Shown here one piece after another: positions 41,579 through 51,002 of a stretch of 64,000 nt of DNA (its first letter is position 1; each line of letters opens with the position of its first letter). Where the stretch lies: NCBI GenBank assembly GCA_028277645.1, contig JANQFV010000019.1:35994-99993 (forward strand). The letters run 5' to 3'. Source of the stretch: Phycisphaerae bacterium. GTDB taxonomy: Bacteria > Planctomycetota > Phycisphaerae > UBA1845 > Fen-1342. Both the position numbers and the translations under genes were made by a program. The notes under the pieces are model-generated. The model did no database searches. It had not been told where the DNA came from and saw nothing but the letters and a program-made list of their open reading frames with translations.

Positions 41579-43828
41579 CTAGTTTTGCAGAACTCGTCGC
41601 CAACGGGAAGCGATTTCATCTGAAGTCCACGGGGAGTCAACCGGCGCGATGGCGGGCTGGCAGTCGATGAGGCTGAGCGTTCCAGCGAGGCACACGCGCC
41701 AGGATCCCCGGGCCCGCGCGCGCGAATGGTGCTCCAGGGTAACGATGATGCGCGTGTCCTCTCCGGTGTCCTGCCCACCTTCGAATCGCATTTCGCCGAC
41801 CACAAGCACCTGCTCCAGTCCCGCCTCCTGCTCATCCCTGAAATGTCGTTCGCCGATCACCGGCGGGGACGTTGTGTCGATGACACGGGCCTGGGCCGCC
41901 TCGCGCACCGGCACATCGAAGATGATCGAGTGCTGCTTAGCGTGTTCAACCTCGAGCGTGGGGCGGTGAAGGGAGACACATGGAACGCATGTCCAGTCGA
42001 GGTTACAGAGTGGCATCCTGTTGTCTCGCGTGTCAGCAGCGGCATACCGAGTAGTATCCACATTCGCCATCGCGTACGACAACACACTGTACGTGTCATC
42101 GGCATCAGACAGCGGGCGGTGGGCGATCGCGATCGACTGGATGTGTCCGAGCGGCTCATGGCTCCACGTCTTCATGGCAGCGTCCAAGACCTTTTGGGTC
42201 GGCCTGATCGAACAGAGCCACGAGCGCGGCCCAAGCCTCTCGTTTAACACAGCAAATAGCTCAACGCCCCTGGGAACTCCGTCCGTGTCGGCGCGGTGCA
42301 GGTGCCCGATCATGACGTCGACGGGGGTTTCCGTACCATCGGGCTGCTCGACCACGGGCATGGTCACGCGTTGACGCCAGAGCACGTTTCCGGAAGGTGA
42401 ACAAACAATGACCTCGGGTGGCGCATCGCCTAGATCGATCGCGGCACACACGTCGGGGTAGCTGTCGCGGTCGTAGTCGAACAGCAAGGCTACGTCAGAG
42501 AAGATCCCGCTCGTGACGCGGTGCAACGGTCTCCAACCCAGCACCGGTCGGTGCGCTTCCATCACGCGCTCGTTGCCGGGCGAGCGCCGAACCCGGTCGA
42601 TGGGAACCAGTTGCAACGCGCCCCACCAGCCGCCCACGGTCGCAACGCACAGGACTAGGATCACGGTCGCCAGCGCTCGAATTCTCCGCACCAGTGGTCG
42701 ACGATCGTGATAGCCGCAAGTGAGAGCCGCCACGGCCTCATTTGCGGTTCGAAAGCGGTCTTCCGACGACTTGGCGATCAGGCGCAGAGCAACACTCGTC
42801 AGGTATGGGTCCACATCGCCGACGAACACGCGCGGATCCGCCGGCTCCTCATCCAATATCCGCCGAATCGTCGCCGTCGGCGTGCCGGCCTTAAACGGTG
42901 TCCGCCCCGTCAGCATCTCGTACAACACTACGCCGGCTGAATACAGGTCGGTCCGGTGGTCGATCTCCGCGTCCCCGCGAGCCTGCTCGGGGCTCATATA
43001 CTCCGGCGTGCCCAGAATCGAATCGCCGATCGTGAGCTGCGTCTGCGCCGAGCGCACCCGCGCCAGCCCAAAGTCCGCGATCTTTGCGATCAGTTGATCA
43101 CCCGCGCCGTCTTCATCGTCACCCGGCTGCACCGATGCGCTCGCAGCGCTGGCCAGCAGCACGTTGGACGATTTCACGTCCCGGTGAATCAGATCCGCCC
43201 GGTGCGCGGCGGCCAGACCTAGCAGAATCTGCTTGAACAGGCGCCGCACGAACTCCGCCGGCAACGGCCCGCGTGCGCGGAGCAGTTCCGCCAGGCTCGG
43301 CCCATCCACAAACTCCATCGCGATGTAGTGCCCACCCCCAGCACTACCCACGCCATAGACCGTAACCACGTTCGGGTGTTGCAGACCGCCCGCCGACCGC
43401 GCTTCGCGCTCAAACCGCGCCACGCACAGCGGATCACGCCCCATCTCCGGCCGCAGCACCTTCAGCGCCACTGTACGGTCGAGTCTTGGGTCACGAGCCT
43501 TGAGCACGATTCCCATGCCCCCCTCGCCCACGACCGAGTCAATCTCGAAGTCCCCCAACAGCGTGCGCGACGGATCGTCTGGCCGCGGGCGCAGTATCCC
43601 CCGTCTCAGAAGTTCAGCGACGTGCTCACGCCCCGGGCGCAGGTGCTGGATCAACTGCAGGTGCTGCCGCAGCTCGTCAGCCAGGTGCGGATGCGCTGCC
43701 AGCAGATCTTCCTCGCGCACCGCGGCGCCTGCCGCGCGCCTGTTCAGAAACCCGTCCAGCACGCGAACTACCCGTGCCTCATCTGACGAGTCGCCGATCG
43801 CGCGCGTGGGCTGATCCGACTTCGACAC
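41579..43828 (-). CDS. Transmembrane Ser/Thr kinase with FG-GAP-like C-terminal domain
   Basis: 749 aa from a GTG at 43828 with AGAGG upstream; the open frame extends to 44158, but that region overlaps the divergent antiporter and lacks signals. Residues 1-75 are a helical lead typical of planctomycete kinases. The kinase domain spans about 92-375: VGEGGMG, K123, catalytic D217 (IHRDVKSSN), D252 (IADFG). One transmembrane helix lies at about 390-412. The remaining ~330 residues would be outside and include FDYDRDSYPDVCAAIDLGD and a PSGNVLWRQRV strand, like FG-GAP/VCBS repeats. The signal sensed is unknown. Confidence 0.88.
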   Translation of the reverse strand: MSKSDQPTRAIGDSSDEARVVRVLDGFLNRRAAGAAVREEDLLAAHPHLADELRQHLQLIQHLRPGREHVAELLRRGILRPRPDDPSRTLLGDFEIDSVVGEGGMGIVLKARDPRLDRTVALKVLRPEMGRDPLCVARFEREARSAGGLQHPNVVTVYGVGSAGGGHYIAMEFVDGPSLAELLRARGPLPAEFVRRLFKQILLGLAAAHRADLIHRDVKSSNVLLASAASASVQPGDDEDGAGDQLIAKIADFGLARVRSAQTQLTIGDSILGTPEYMSPEQARGDAEIDHRTDLYSAGVVLYEMLTGRTPFKAGTPTATIRRILDEEPADPRVFVGDVDPYLTSVALRLIAKSSEDRFRTANEAVAALTCGYHDRRPLVRRIRALATVILVLCVATVGGWWGALQLVPIDRVRRSPGNERVMEAHRPVLGWRPLHRVTSGIFSDVALLFDYDRDSYPDVCAAIDLGDAPPEVIVCSPSGNVLWRQRVTMPVVEQPDGTETPVDVMIGHLHRADTDGVPRGVELFAVLNERLGPRSWLCSIRPTQKVLDAAMKTWSHEPLGHIQSIAIAHRPLSDADDTYSVLSYAMANVDTTRYAAADTRDNRMPLCNLDWTCVPCVSLHRPTLEVEHAKQHSIIFDVPVREAAQARVIDTTSPPVIGERHFRDEQEAGLEQVLVVGEMRFEGGQDTGEDTRIIVTLEHHSRARARGSWRVCLAGTLSLIDCQPAIAPVDSPWTSDEIASRWRRVLQN

Positions 43829-44025
43829 AATGTGCCCTCTTCCCCGACTTGCGTTACACCGCGAGTATAACAGATCGCAGTGGTCGTAGTCTGCGCCTGC
43901 GCGGCCGGTTGCGCGCACAATAGGCACCCGGTGGCCATGATGCCGCGGATCGGTGACAATGGCTGCGTTGTTCGGTGCATCGCGCCCCGTCGCTGGTGAC
44001 TGCCGCCGTAGCTCTTCGGAACCCC

Positions 44026-45690
44026 ATGGACCTCTGGACCGCGCTACTCGATGTGCTGATTCTGCTGTCCGCCGCACTCGTGCTGGGCACGTTGTGCGAG
44101 CGGCTGAAGCAGAGCGCGCTTTTGGGGTACCTGCTGGCCGGAATGCTGGTCGGGCCAAATGCGCTGAACTGGATGCCCAACCATGAGGCCGTCGTCAAGA
44201 TCGCCGAGCTCGGCGTCGCACTCCTCCTGTTCACCATCGGGCTCGAATTCTCCTGGCAACGGCTGCGCACCATCGGCCCCATCGCGCTCGGCGGCGGCAC
44301 ACTGCAGGTGCTCGCGACCGGCGCGCTCGCGGCGGGTGTCGCGAACACCTGCGGGCTCGACACACGACCCGCGGTCGCGATCGGTGCCATCATCGCGCTG
44401 AGCAGCACCGCCTGCGTGCTGCGTCTGCTGATCGCGCGCTCCGAGATCGACGGCATCTATGGCCGCAACGCGCTCGGCATCCTCCTGCTCCAGGACATCG
44501 CGGTCGTGCCCCTCGTGATCGCGGTCTCGATGATGAGCCGCGAGGGCTCGCGGGCGGATGTCGCGTGGGAGGTCACCCGCGCGCTGCTCGCCGCAGTGCT
44601 GATGGCGGGCGTCCTCTACGTGTTGCTCAAGTACGTCGTTCCGCGGCTGCTCGGCACAGACGAAGCCGCCCGCAACCGCGAGCTGCCCATCCTGCTCGCG
44701 ATGATCACCGCGGTAGGCGCGGCCTGGGCCGCGCACCAGCTCGGTCTGTCCGCCGCGCTCGGCCCGTTCATCGCCGGCATGTTGCTGGCCGAGTCGCCGT
44801 ACGCGGCGCAGATCCGCGGCGACGTCTCCTCACTGCGCACACTGTTCGTCACGCTCTTCTTCAGCGCGATCGGCACGCTCGCCGACCCGGCCTGGACGTG
44901 GCAGCACTGGCCACTGGTGCTCGTCGTCGTCGCCGCGATCGTCATCGGCAAGTCCGCGATCGTCACCGGCGTAGCACTGATCTTCCGTTCGACGATCGCG
45001 CACGCCGTCGCCACTGGCGTATGCCTCGCCCAGGTCGGCGAGTTCTCCTTCGTGCTGGCCGAGATCGCGCGTGAGAACGAGTTGATCGACGCCGACCTCT
45101 TCAAGCTCGTCATCGCTGCGACCATCGGTACGCTGTTCCTCACGCCCTATCTCGTGGCAGCCGCCCCCGCGCTCGCGACGCTTGCCCGCCGGCTGAGTAC
45201 GCGCGGCGCGCCGACGTCCACCCCACAGGCGCCCGAGGCGTCCGAATCCGTATCGTCACTCCACGACCACGTCGTGCTCATCGGCTTCGGCCCGGCGGGT
45301 CGACGCGTCGCCGAGGCACTGCTCACGCGCCACAAGTCGCGAATCGTCGTGGTCGAGCTCCGCCGAAAGTCCGGAGACATCGCGCGCGACTACGGCTTGC
45401 AGGTCTTCACCGGCGACGCGACCCATCACGAAGTGCTGGAACACCTTCACGTCGAGCACGCCCGCGCGGTCGTGGTCACCGTGCCCGATCCATCTGCGGC
45501 GCGACAGATCATCGCGGGTGTTCGGGCGCTCGCGCCGTCGACGCCCGTGATCGCCCGGGCGCGCTACCACGTATATCGCTGGGAGCTCATTCTCGCGGGT
45601 GCGGAGATCGTGATCGACGAGGAAGATCAGGTCGGCGTGCGCGTCGCCGCCGCAGTCCGCCGACTGCTCCGCGGTGCCGAAGACCGATAA
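44026..45690 (+). CDS. Kef/CPA2-type cation:proton antiporter with TrkA-N domain
   Basis: 554 aa. The ATG at 44026 gives a membrane start (MDLWTALLDVLILLSAALVL); upstream codons in the same frame are not family-like. About 12 helices occupy 1-400 and include the CPA2 features LLGYLLAGMLVGPNAL, ELGVALLLFTIGLE and LLLQDIAVVPLV. A TrkA-N (RCK) nucleotide-binding domain follows at about 425-545 with a GFGPAGRRVAEAL Rossmann loop. It exchanges K+ or Na+ for protons under nucleotide or redox control. Divergent from the kinase gene across 197 nt. Confidence 0.9.
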   Translation: MDLWTALLDVLILLSAALVLGTLCERLKQSALLGYLLAGMLVGPNALNWMPNHEAVVKIAELGVALLLFTIGLEFSWQRLRTIGPIALGGGTLQVLATGALAAGVANTCGLDTRPAVAIGAIIALSSTACVLRLLIARSEIDGIYGRNALGILLLQDIAVVPLVIAVSMMSREGSRADVAWEVTRALLAAVLMAGVLYVLLKYVVPRLLGTDEAARNRELPILLAMITAVGAAWAAHQLGLSAALGPFIAGMLLAESPYAAQIRGDVSSLRTLFVTLFFSAIGTLADPAWTWQHWPLVLVVVAAIVIGKSAIVTGVALIFRSTIAHAVATGVCLAQVGEFSFVLAEIARENELIDADLFKLVIAATIGTLFLTPYLVAAAPALATLARRLSTRGAPTSTPQAPEASESVSSLHDHVVLIGFGPAGRRVAEALLTRHKSRIVVVELRRKSGDIARDYGLQVFTGDATHHEVLEHLHVEHARAVVVTVPDPSAARQIIAGVRALAPSTPVIARARYHVYRWELILAGAEIVIDEEDQVGVRVAAAVRRLLRGAEDR

Positions 45691-45732
45691 ACAGCAGGTC
45701 GGACAAGAGCCTGAACGACGTTTCCGGCAGAA

Positions 45733-45809
45733 TTGCCCCGGCGTGACGCGCCTTCTACAATAGAAGTTGATTGACCGGGAATCACCTATCTGACCGATGG
45801 GTTAATCAA
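45733..45809 (+). promoter_or_regulatory. Promoter with palindromic operator for the efflux operon
   Basis: TTGCCC (45733-45738) and TACAAT (45756-45761), spaced exactly 17 nt, form a good promoter. A perfect inverted repeat CTTCTA-CAA-TAGAAG (45752-45766) covers the -10 box. Just after it, TTGATTGACC (45767-45776) and GGTTAATCAA (45800-45809) form a 9/10 inverted repeat that ends 6 nt before the first ATG. The layout suggests repressor control and a structured leader. Confidence 0.55.
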
Positions 45810-45815
45810 GGACAG

Positions 45816-46232
45816 ATGGCCGTTCAACGTCTTCAACTCGTGGCGATGCTCATCGCCGTCGCGCTGCTATCGGCCCCGCGTGGCCTGTTGCCCTGCGTAA
45901 CCGGCGACTGCGCGTCCGCGTGCTGCGGATCGGACAGTGGCAACGTGGAGTCGGAGCGTGAAGCGCGCTGCTGCTGCACGCCCGAACAGCAAGAGTGTCT
46001 GACGATTCCCGCACCCGAGCCCGATCAACCCACGCATCACAGCCGCGGCCCCTGCGATTGCCCGCCGGGCTGTCCCGCACCCTGCGCGTCCGGCAAGCTC
46101 CCCTGCCCGCCGCCGGAGACTCCCGGCCTGGGCTTCGATCTCAAACCGGTCGGCGTTGTTGCCGGCCCCAGTGACCTCCCGCCGCCCGACGTGCTGAGCA
46201 CGTCACTCTTCCGCCCTCCGCGAATCTGCTAA
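45816..46232 (+). CDS. Secreted Cys-rich protein at the head of the efflux operon
   Basis: 138 aa from the ATG at 45816 (AAGGA upstream). A signal sequence covers about 1-24 (LVAMLIAVALLSAP). The mature part has 14 cysteines, many paired or tripled (SACC, RCCC, CDCPPGC), and is rich in Pro. No family was recognised. Cysteine density and operon position suggest metal or thiol handling outside the inner membrane; this is inference. The ORF opens further upstream, but the promoter and hairpin at 45733-45809 place the start here. Confidence 0.65.
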   Translation: MAVQRLQLVAMLIAVALLSAPRGLLPCVTGDCASACCGSDSGNVESEREARCCCTPEQQECLTIPAPEPDQPTHHSRGPCDCPPGCPAPCASGKLPCPPPETPGLGFDLKPVGVVAGPSDLPPPDVLSTSLFRPPRIC

Positions 46233-46339
46233 CCCCGCGCTCCCCCGCGCGAACGCCACCGTTGTCATCGCTGTGCGCCGCAAACCCGCCGCGCGCTTCG
46301 TTGTGACTTCACCGGCAAGCAGAACTGGAGTTGAGTCCA

Positions 46340-47890
46340 ATGACCGCCACAGACTTGTCCGCGCTTGCGCGCAATGCGCCGGGTCAAGCCGCGCCCGCTG
46401 CGGCGGAGACGATCCCGCCACCGAAGCGCCGCTGGCGCACGCGTGTGCTTCTGCCCGGAGCGATCTTGCTGACAACCGTGGGTCTGCTCGTCTTCGCAGC
46501 CGGCGACGCTTTGTGGCCCGCGACACCTGTGCGCGTCGCGCCGGTGCTGGTCAAATCAGACACCGCCGCGCAACCGGAGGGCTCCGTCGTCGTGCAGGCC
46601 CCCGGCTGGGTCGAGCCCGATCCGTTCCCGATCGCGATCTCCGCGCTGGCGAACGGCGTCGTCGAAGAGCTGCTAGTGCTCGAAGGGCAACCCGTCGAGG
46701 CGGGGCAGGCCGTCGCGCGGCTTGTCGCCGAAGACGCGCAGATCGCGCTCGCCCACGCGGAGGCTGTGCTCGCCGAGCGCGAAGCGTCACTGTCCGCCGC
46801 CCGTGCTGCGCTGGACGAAGCACAGACGAACTGGGACCACCCCACCGAGCTGACGCGTGCGCTGCACACTGCGCAGGCCGAGCTCGTCGAGAAACGCGCC
46901 GCGCTCGAACGCTGGCCAGCCGAACTCGCCCGCGAGGAGGCGCGCGCCGTCTATCTCAAGGCGGAGTACGAGCGGGTGATTCCGCTGCACGAAAGCGGCC
47001 AGTCCAGCGAGATCGAGCTAATCCGCGCCCGCCAGGACTACGAGACGCAGCGGGCACAGGTCGAAACCACGCGACGACACAAGCCCGTGCTCGAAGCCCA
47101 GATCCAGATGCTCGAAGCGGAAGTCACTGCAGCCCAGGAGAACCTGGAACTCCGCATCGCCGACACACGCGCGCTGGCCGACGCCCGCGCCCGCGTGCAG
47201 CAAGCGGAAGCCGCGGTCGCATCAGCGCGCGCGCTGCACGACGAAGCCGCCCTGCGCCTGGAGCGCATGGAAGTCCGCGCGCCCGTTGCCGGCGTTGCGA
47301 TGGTGCCGCTCGTCGAGCCAGGCTCGAAGGTCATGCTCGGCTCAGACAATCCGCGCTCGGCCCAGATCGTCCGCATCTACGACCCGAAGAAGCTCCAGGT
47401 CCGTGTCGACATTCCGCTGGTCGACGCCGCGAAGGTCGGTGTCGGACAGCCCGCGGAGGTCATCGTGGACGTGCTGCCCGACCGCGTGTACCGCGGCGAG
47501 GTGACCCGCGTCGTTAATGAAGCCGACATCCAGAAGAACACCTTGCAGGTGAAAGTGGCCATCGAGGCTCCGACGCCCGAGATCAAACCTGAGATGCTCG
47601 CCCGGGCACGCTTCCTCTCTATTGCCGAAGCGCAACCGGCGGATGGCACCACCGCCCCGGAACGCCTCTTCGTACCCCAATCCGCCATCGTCGATCACGC
47701 CGGACAGGCGCATGTCTGGCTCGCGGACCAGGTCACACAGAAAGCACGGCGGCGGGCAGTGACGGTCGGGCGACAAACGACAAACGACTGGGTCGTCGTC
47801 ACGGAAGGTCTACTGCCCGGCGATCGTGTCGTGCTCGCGCCGCCGGCTGACCTCACCGACGGTCGGCGCATCCGGCTGATCGAGGAATGA
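46340..47890 (+). CDS. HlyD/MFP-type periplasmic adaptor
   Basis: 516 aa; GGAG sits 9 nt before the ATG at 46340. One N-terminal transmembrane helix (about 34-56) is followed by a lipoyl-like half (ANGVVEELLVLEGQPVEAGQ), a long alpha-hairpin coiled coil (about 130-275), the second lipoyl half (VRAPVAGVAMVPLVEPGSKV) and a beta-barrel. This is the adaptor build of MacA/HlyD proteins, which connect an inner-membrane pump with an outer channel. The ABC ATPase and two permeases follow directly. No TolC-like gene is nearby. Cargo unknown. Confidence 0.9.
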   Translation: MTATDLSALARNAPGQAAPAAAETIPPPKRRWRTRVLLPGAILLTTVGLLVFAAGDALWPATPVRVAPVLVKSDTAAQPEGSVVVQAPGWVEPDPFPIAISALANGVVEELLVLEGQPVEAGQAVARLVAEDAQIALAHAEAVLAEREASLSAARAALDEAQTNWDHPTELTRALHTAQAELVEKRAALERWPAELAREEARAVYLKAEYERVIPLHESGQSSEIELIRARQDYETQRAQVETTRRHKPVLEAQIQMLEAEVTAAQENLELRIADTRALADARARVQQAEAAVASARALHDEAALRLERMEVRAPVAGVAMVPLVEPGSKVMLGSDNPRSAQIVRIYDPKKLQVRVDIPLVDAAKVGVGQPAEVIVDVLPDRVYRGEVTRVVNEADIQKNTLQVKVAIEAPTPEIKPEMLARARFLSIAEAQPADGTTAPERLFVPQSAIVDHAGQAHVWLADQVTQKARRRAVTVGRQTTNDWVVVTEGLLPGDRVVLAPPADLTDGRRIRLIEE

Positions 47891-47930
47891 ACAGACTCAA
47901 CCTCGTCACCATGACACGTGGAGTGCAGAT

Positions 47931-48638
47931 ATGCCATTAATCAAATGTCGCCAGCTCACTCGCTCATACACCAAGGGCGAGACGACCATCACACCACTGG
48001 CCGACCTGGACCTTGACGTCGAGCGCGGCGAGTTTCTCGCGCTAATGGGGCCGTCCGGCAGCGGCAAGACCACGCTGCTCAACCTCATCGCCGGTATCGA
48101 TCGCCCCACCAGCGGCACGCTGACGATCGATAGTCACGACCTGAGCGCGCTCAGCCGCGGACAACTCGCCGCCTGGCGCAGTACGTACATCGGCTACATC
48201 TTCCAGCTCTACAACCTCGTCCCGACGCTCACGGCGTATGAGAACGTAGAGCTGCCGTTGCTGCTCCACGCCCTGAGTCGCAAGGAGCGCCACCGCAAGG
48301 TCTCTCTCGCGCTCGACCTGGTGGGCATCGCCGACCGGCATGGGCACTTTCCGCGCCAGCTCTCCGGCGGGCAGGAACAGCGTACCGCCATCGCCCGCGC
48401 CATCGTCACCGACCCGACCATCGTCGTCGCGGATGAACCAACCGGTGATCTCGACGCGAGCAGCGCCAAGTCCGTCATGGCTCTGCTCACGCGGCTGAAC
48501 GAAGAGCTCGACAAGACGCTCGTCATGGTCACGCATGACACGCACTGTGCCGACTACGCCAGCTGCACGCTGCACCTGGAGAAGGGCCGGCTCGTCGAGG
48601 CACACGAGCTGGCTGCGCCTTCCGAGGTGGCGCCATGA
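47931..48638 (+). CDS. MacB/LolD-type ABC transporter ATPase
   Basis: 235 aa, with all ABC motifs: Walker [13 protein letters not shown]-loop, signature LSGGQEQRT, Walker [13 protein letters not shown] and switch His in VTHDTH. The sequence belongs to the MacB/LolD/FtsE group, which works with FtsX-type permeases on extracytoplasmic substrates. The stop overlaps the next permease start by 4 nt (ATGA). Powers the efflux system encoded around it. Confidence 0.93.
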   Translation: MPLIKCRQLTRSYTKGETTITPLADLDLDVERGEFLALMGPSGSGKTTLLNLIAGIDRPTSGTLTIDSHDLSALSRGQLAAWRSTYIGYIFQLYNLVPTLTAYENVELPLLLHALSRKERHRKVSLALDLVGIADRHGHFPRQLSGGQEQRTAIARAIVTDPTIVVADEPTGDLDASSAKSVMALLTRLNEELDKTLVMVTHDTHCADYASCTLHLEKGRLVEAHELAAPSEVAP

Positions 48639-49789
48639 TCGCCCCCCGGTTCATCCCGCTCGTCCTGCGCCAGGTTCTGCGCGCCCGTACGCGCAGCCTG
48701 CTCACCATCGCGGGTGTGACCGTCGCGATGTTTCTCTTCGCGGCCGTGCAGGCGATCCAGGCCGGCGTCGAGGCCGCCACGAAGGTACAGGTGGACGACA
48801 CGACGCTCGTCGTGTACCGCAAGGACCGCTACTGCCCGTACTCGAGTCTTATGCCGCAGTCGTACGAACAGCAGATCCGCCGCCTGCCCGGCGTCGAAGC
48901 CGTCGTGCCGATCAAGATCGTCGTGAGCAATTGCCGCACCAGCCTCGACGTTGTGACGTTCCGCGGCGTGCCGCGCGACGAATTCCTCCGTGGCTTCGCA
49001 CCCGAGTTCGAGATCGTCGCCGGCTCGCTGACTGATTGGGAACGCCGCAGCGACGCCGCCCTGCTCGGTGAGACCCTCGCCACGCGGCGCGGGCTGAAGG
49101 TCGGCGACCGATTCGAGGCCGCCGGCATCACCGCCTACGTCGCCGGCGTGATCCGCTCAGACGAACCGCAGGATCAGAACGTCGCCTACGTGCACCTCGA
49201 CTTCCTGCAATTTGCGTCGGGGAGTCGCTCCGGCGGCATCGTCACACAGTTCAACGTCCGCGTGAGCGACCCGAGCCAGCTCGACACGGTCGCGACGGCA
49301 ATCGACGGCGAGTTCGCCGCCGCTCAGGAGCCGACGTCCACCAGCGCCGAGAAGGCGTTCGTGGCCCGCGCAGCAAACGACGTAATCGAGATCGTCGGCT
49401 TCATGCGCTGGCTGAGCTGGGGCTGTCTCGCGGCGGTGCTCGCGCTGGTGGGCAACGCCATCGTGCTGTCCGTGCAGGACCGCGTCAGCACCCACGCCGT
49501 CTTCCAGACGCTCGGCTTCCGCGACCACCAGATCGCCCGACTGATCATCGCCGAGGGCCTTGTGCTCAGCGGCGCCGGCGCACTCGTCGGTTGTACGGCG
49601 GCGATCGTGTTCCTGGCGAACAGCGGCCTGGCACTCTCGGTCGAGAGCCACAGCATCCCAGTCCACGCGACACCCATGATCTTCGTCTGGGGTGTGCTGA
49701 TCGCTGCCGTTGTCGGCGTCCTCGCCGGCCTGGTACCCGCGTGGCAGGCCGCTCGGCGTGAGATCGTCGCTTGCTTCCGTGCGGTGTAG
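48635..49789 (+). CDS. FtsX/MacB-type ABC permease (first)
   Basis: 384 aa. One N-terminal helix (LLTIAGVTVAMFLFAAVQAI) precedes a periplasmic domain of about 220 residues, then three C-terminal helices, as in FtsX-domain permeases. The periplasmic part includes Cys in RYCPYSSL and NCRTSLDV. Overlaps the ATPase gene by 4 nt and is followed after 9 nt by a second, different permease, so the pump is probably a heterodimer. Confidence 0.88.
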   Translation: MIAPRFIPLVLRQVLRARTRSLLTIAGVTVAMFLFAAVQAIQAGVEAATKVQVDDTTLVVYRKDRYCPYSSLMPQSYEQQIRRLPGVEAVVPIKIVVSNCRTSLDVVTFRGVPRDEFLRGFAPEFEIVAGSLTDWERRSDAALLGETLATRRGLKVGDRFEAAGITAYVAGVIRSDEPQDQNVAYVHLDFLQFASGSRSGGIVTQFNVRVSDPSQLDTVATAIDGEFAAAQEPTSTSAEKAFVARAANDVIEIVGFMRWLSWGCLAAVLALVGNAIVLSVQDRVSTHAVFQTLGFRDHQIARLIIAEGLVLSGAGALVGCTAAIVFLANSGLALSVESHSIPVHATPMIFVWGVLIAAVVGVLAGLVPAWQAARREIVACFRAV

Positions 49790-49798
49790 GAGAACATC

Positions 49799-50965
49799 AT
49801 GCGCCTGCTCCCCTTCGACTACGCCGTACGCAACCTGGGACGCTCGCGGATTCGCCTGTTCGCCAGCGTCCTCGGCAGCGCGCTGGTCGTGTTGCTGGTG
49901 CTCGCCGCCGGCGGTTTCGTGCGCGGCATGGAACGGAGCCTGACCGTCAGCAGCGACGCGCGGAACGTCATCCTGCTCGGCGCCGGCAGCGAAGAGAGCC
50001 TTGAACGCAGCCAGATCAACATGAGCGTTCCGACGCTCGTGGCCGCCAGCGTGTCCGGCATCAAGCGCGAGTTCGGCGTCGACTACGTCTCACCCGAAGT
50101 CAACATGGCCGTCGTCGTGCGTGTTGGTGATGCCACCGGCGAGGAGGTTCAGGCGGTTGTACGCGGCGTAACTCCTACGGCCTTTCTCGTACACCCCCAG
50201 GTGCGCATCATCGCCGGACGCACACCGCGTATCGGCGAATACGAAATCATGGTCGGCCAACTCGCTGCTGCGACGCTCGGCGTGACAGAGTCCGATCTCG
50301 CCGTCGGCAACGAGATCTGGTTCGACAACCATCCCTGGACCATCACCGGCCACTTCGCTGCGCCGCAAACCGTGATGGACGCCGAAATCTGGGCGCCGCT
50401 GACCGATCTCCAGATCGCCACGCGCCGCGACACGCTGTCGTGTACCGTGCTCACACTTGCCGACGCGACCATCGAGGATGTTTCCATCTGGTGCGCCCAG
50501 CGCCTCGACCTCGAGCTGGTCGCGATTCCGGAGCGCGAATACTACGCCAGCCTGATGACGTTCTACCGTCCGATCCGGGCGATGATCTGGGTCACGGCGA
50601 CGTTGATCGCGCTGGGTGGACTCTTCGGCGGCCTGAACACGATGTATGCTGCATTCGCCGCCCGGGTCCGCGAACTAGGCGCCCTACAAACGCTCGGCTA
50701 CTCGCGCCGCGCGCTGGTCATCAGCCTATTGCAGGAATCGGTGCTCACGACATCGGCAGGCGGTGTCGCGGCGGCCGTCGTCGCGCTCGTCTTGCTGAAC
50801 AATCTCGCAGTGCGTTTCTCGATGGGCGCCTTCGCGCTCACGATCGACGCACCGGTACTGCTGGGCGGACTCTTCGCCGGCTTCGCGCTCGCGATCGTTG
50901 GCGTCATTCCTCCAGCACTCCGTTGTCTACGACTCCCCATAACCGAAGCGCTCCGCGCAAACTGA
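49799..50965 (+). CDS. FtsX/MacB-type ABC permease (second)
   Basis: 388 aa with the same build: helix at about 17-40 (LFASVLGSALVVLLVLAAGG), a periplasmic domain to about 255, then three helices ending in a basic tail. It differs from the preceding permease in its outer domain (GRTPRIGEYEIMVGQLAAA). It starts 9 nt after the first permease; AGGAG lies just before the ATG. The pair would make a heterodimeric channel with one ATPase type. Confidence 0.88.
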   Translation: MRLLPFDYAVRNLGRSRIRLFASVLGSALVVLLVLAAGGFVRGMERSLTVSSDARNVILLGAGSEESLERSQINMSVPTLVAASVSGIKREFGVDYVSPEVNMAVVVRVGDATGEEVQAVVRGVTPTAFLVHPQVRIIAGRTPRIGEYEIMVGQLAAATLGVTESDLAVGNEIWFDNHPWTITGHFAAPQTVMDAEIWAPLTDLQIATRRDTLSCTVLTLADATIEDVSIWCAQRLDLELVAIPEREYYASLMTFYRPIRAMIWVTATLIALGGLFGGLNTMYAAFAARVRELGALQTLGYSRRALVISLLQESVLTTSAGGVAAAVVALVLLNNLAVRFSMGAFALTIDAPVLLGGLFAGFALAIVGVIPPALRCLRLPITEALRAN

Positions 50966-51002
50966 ACTCGCTAGCAAAACGATCATTGAACAGGAGAACA
51001 CA

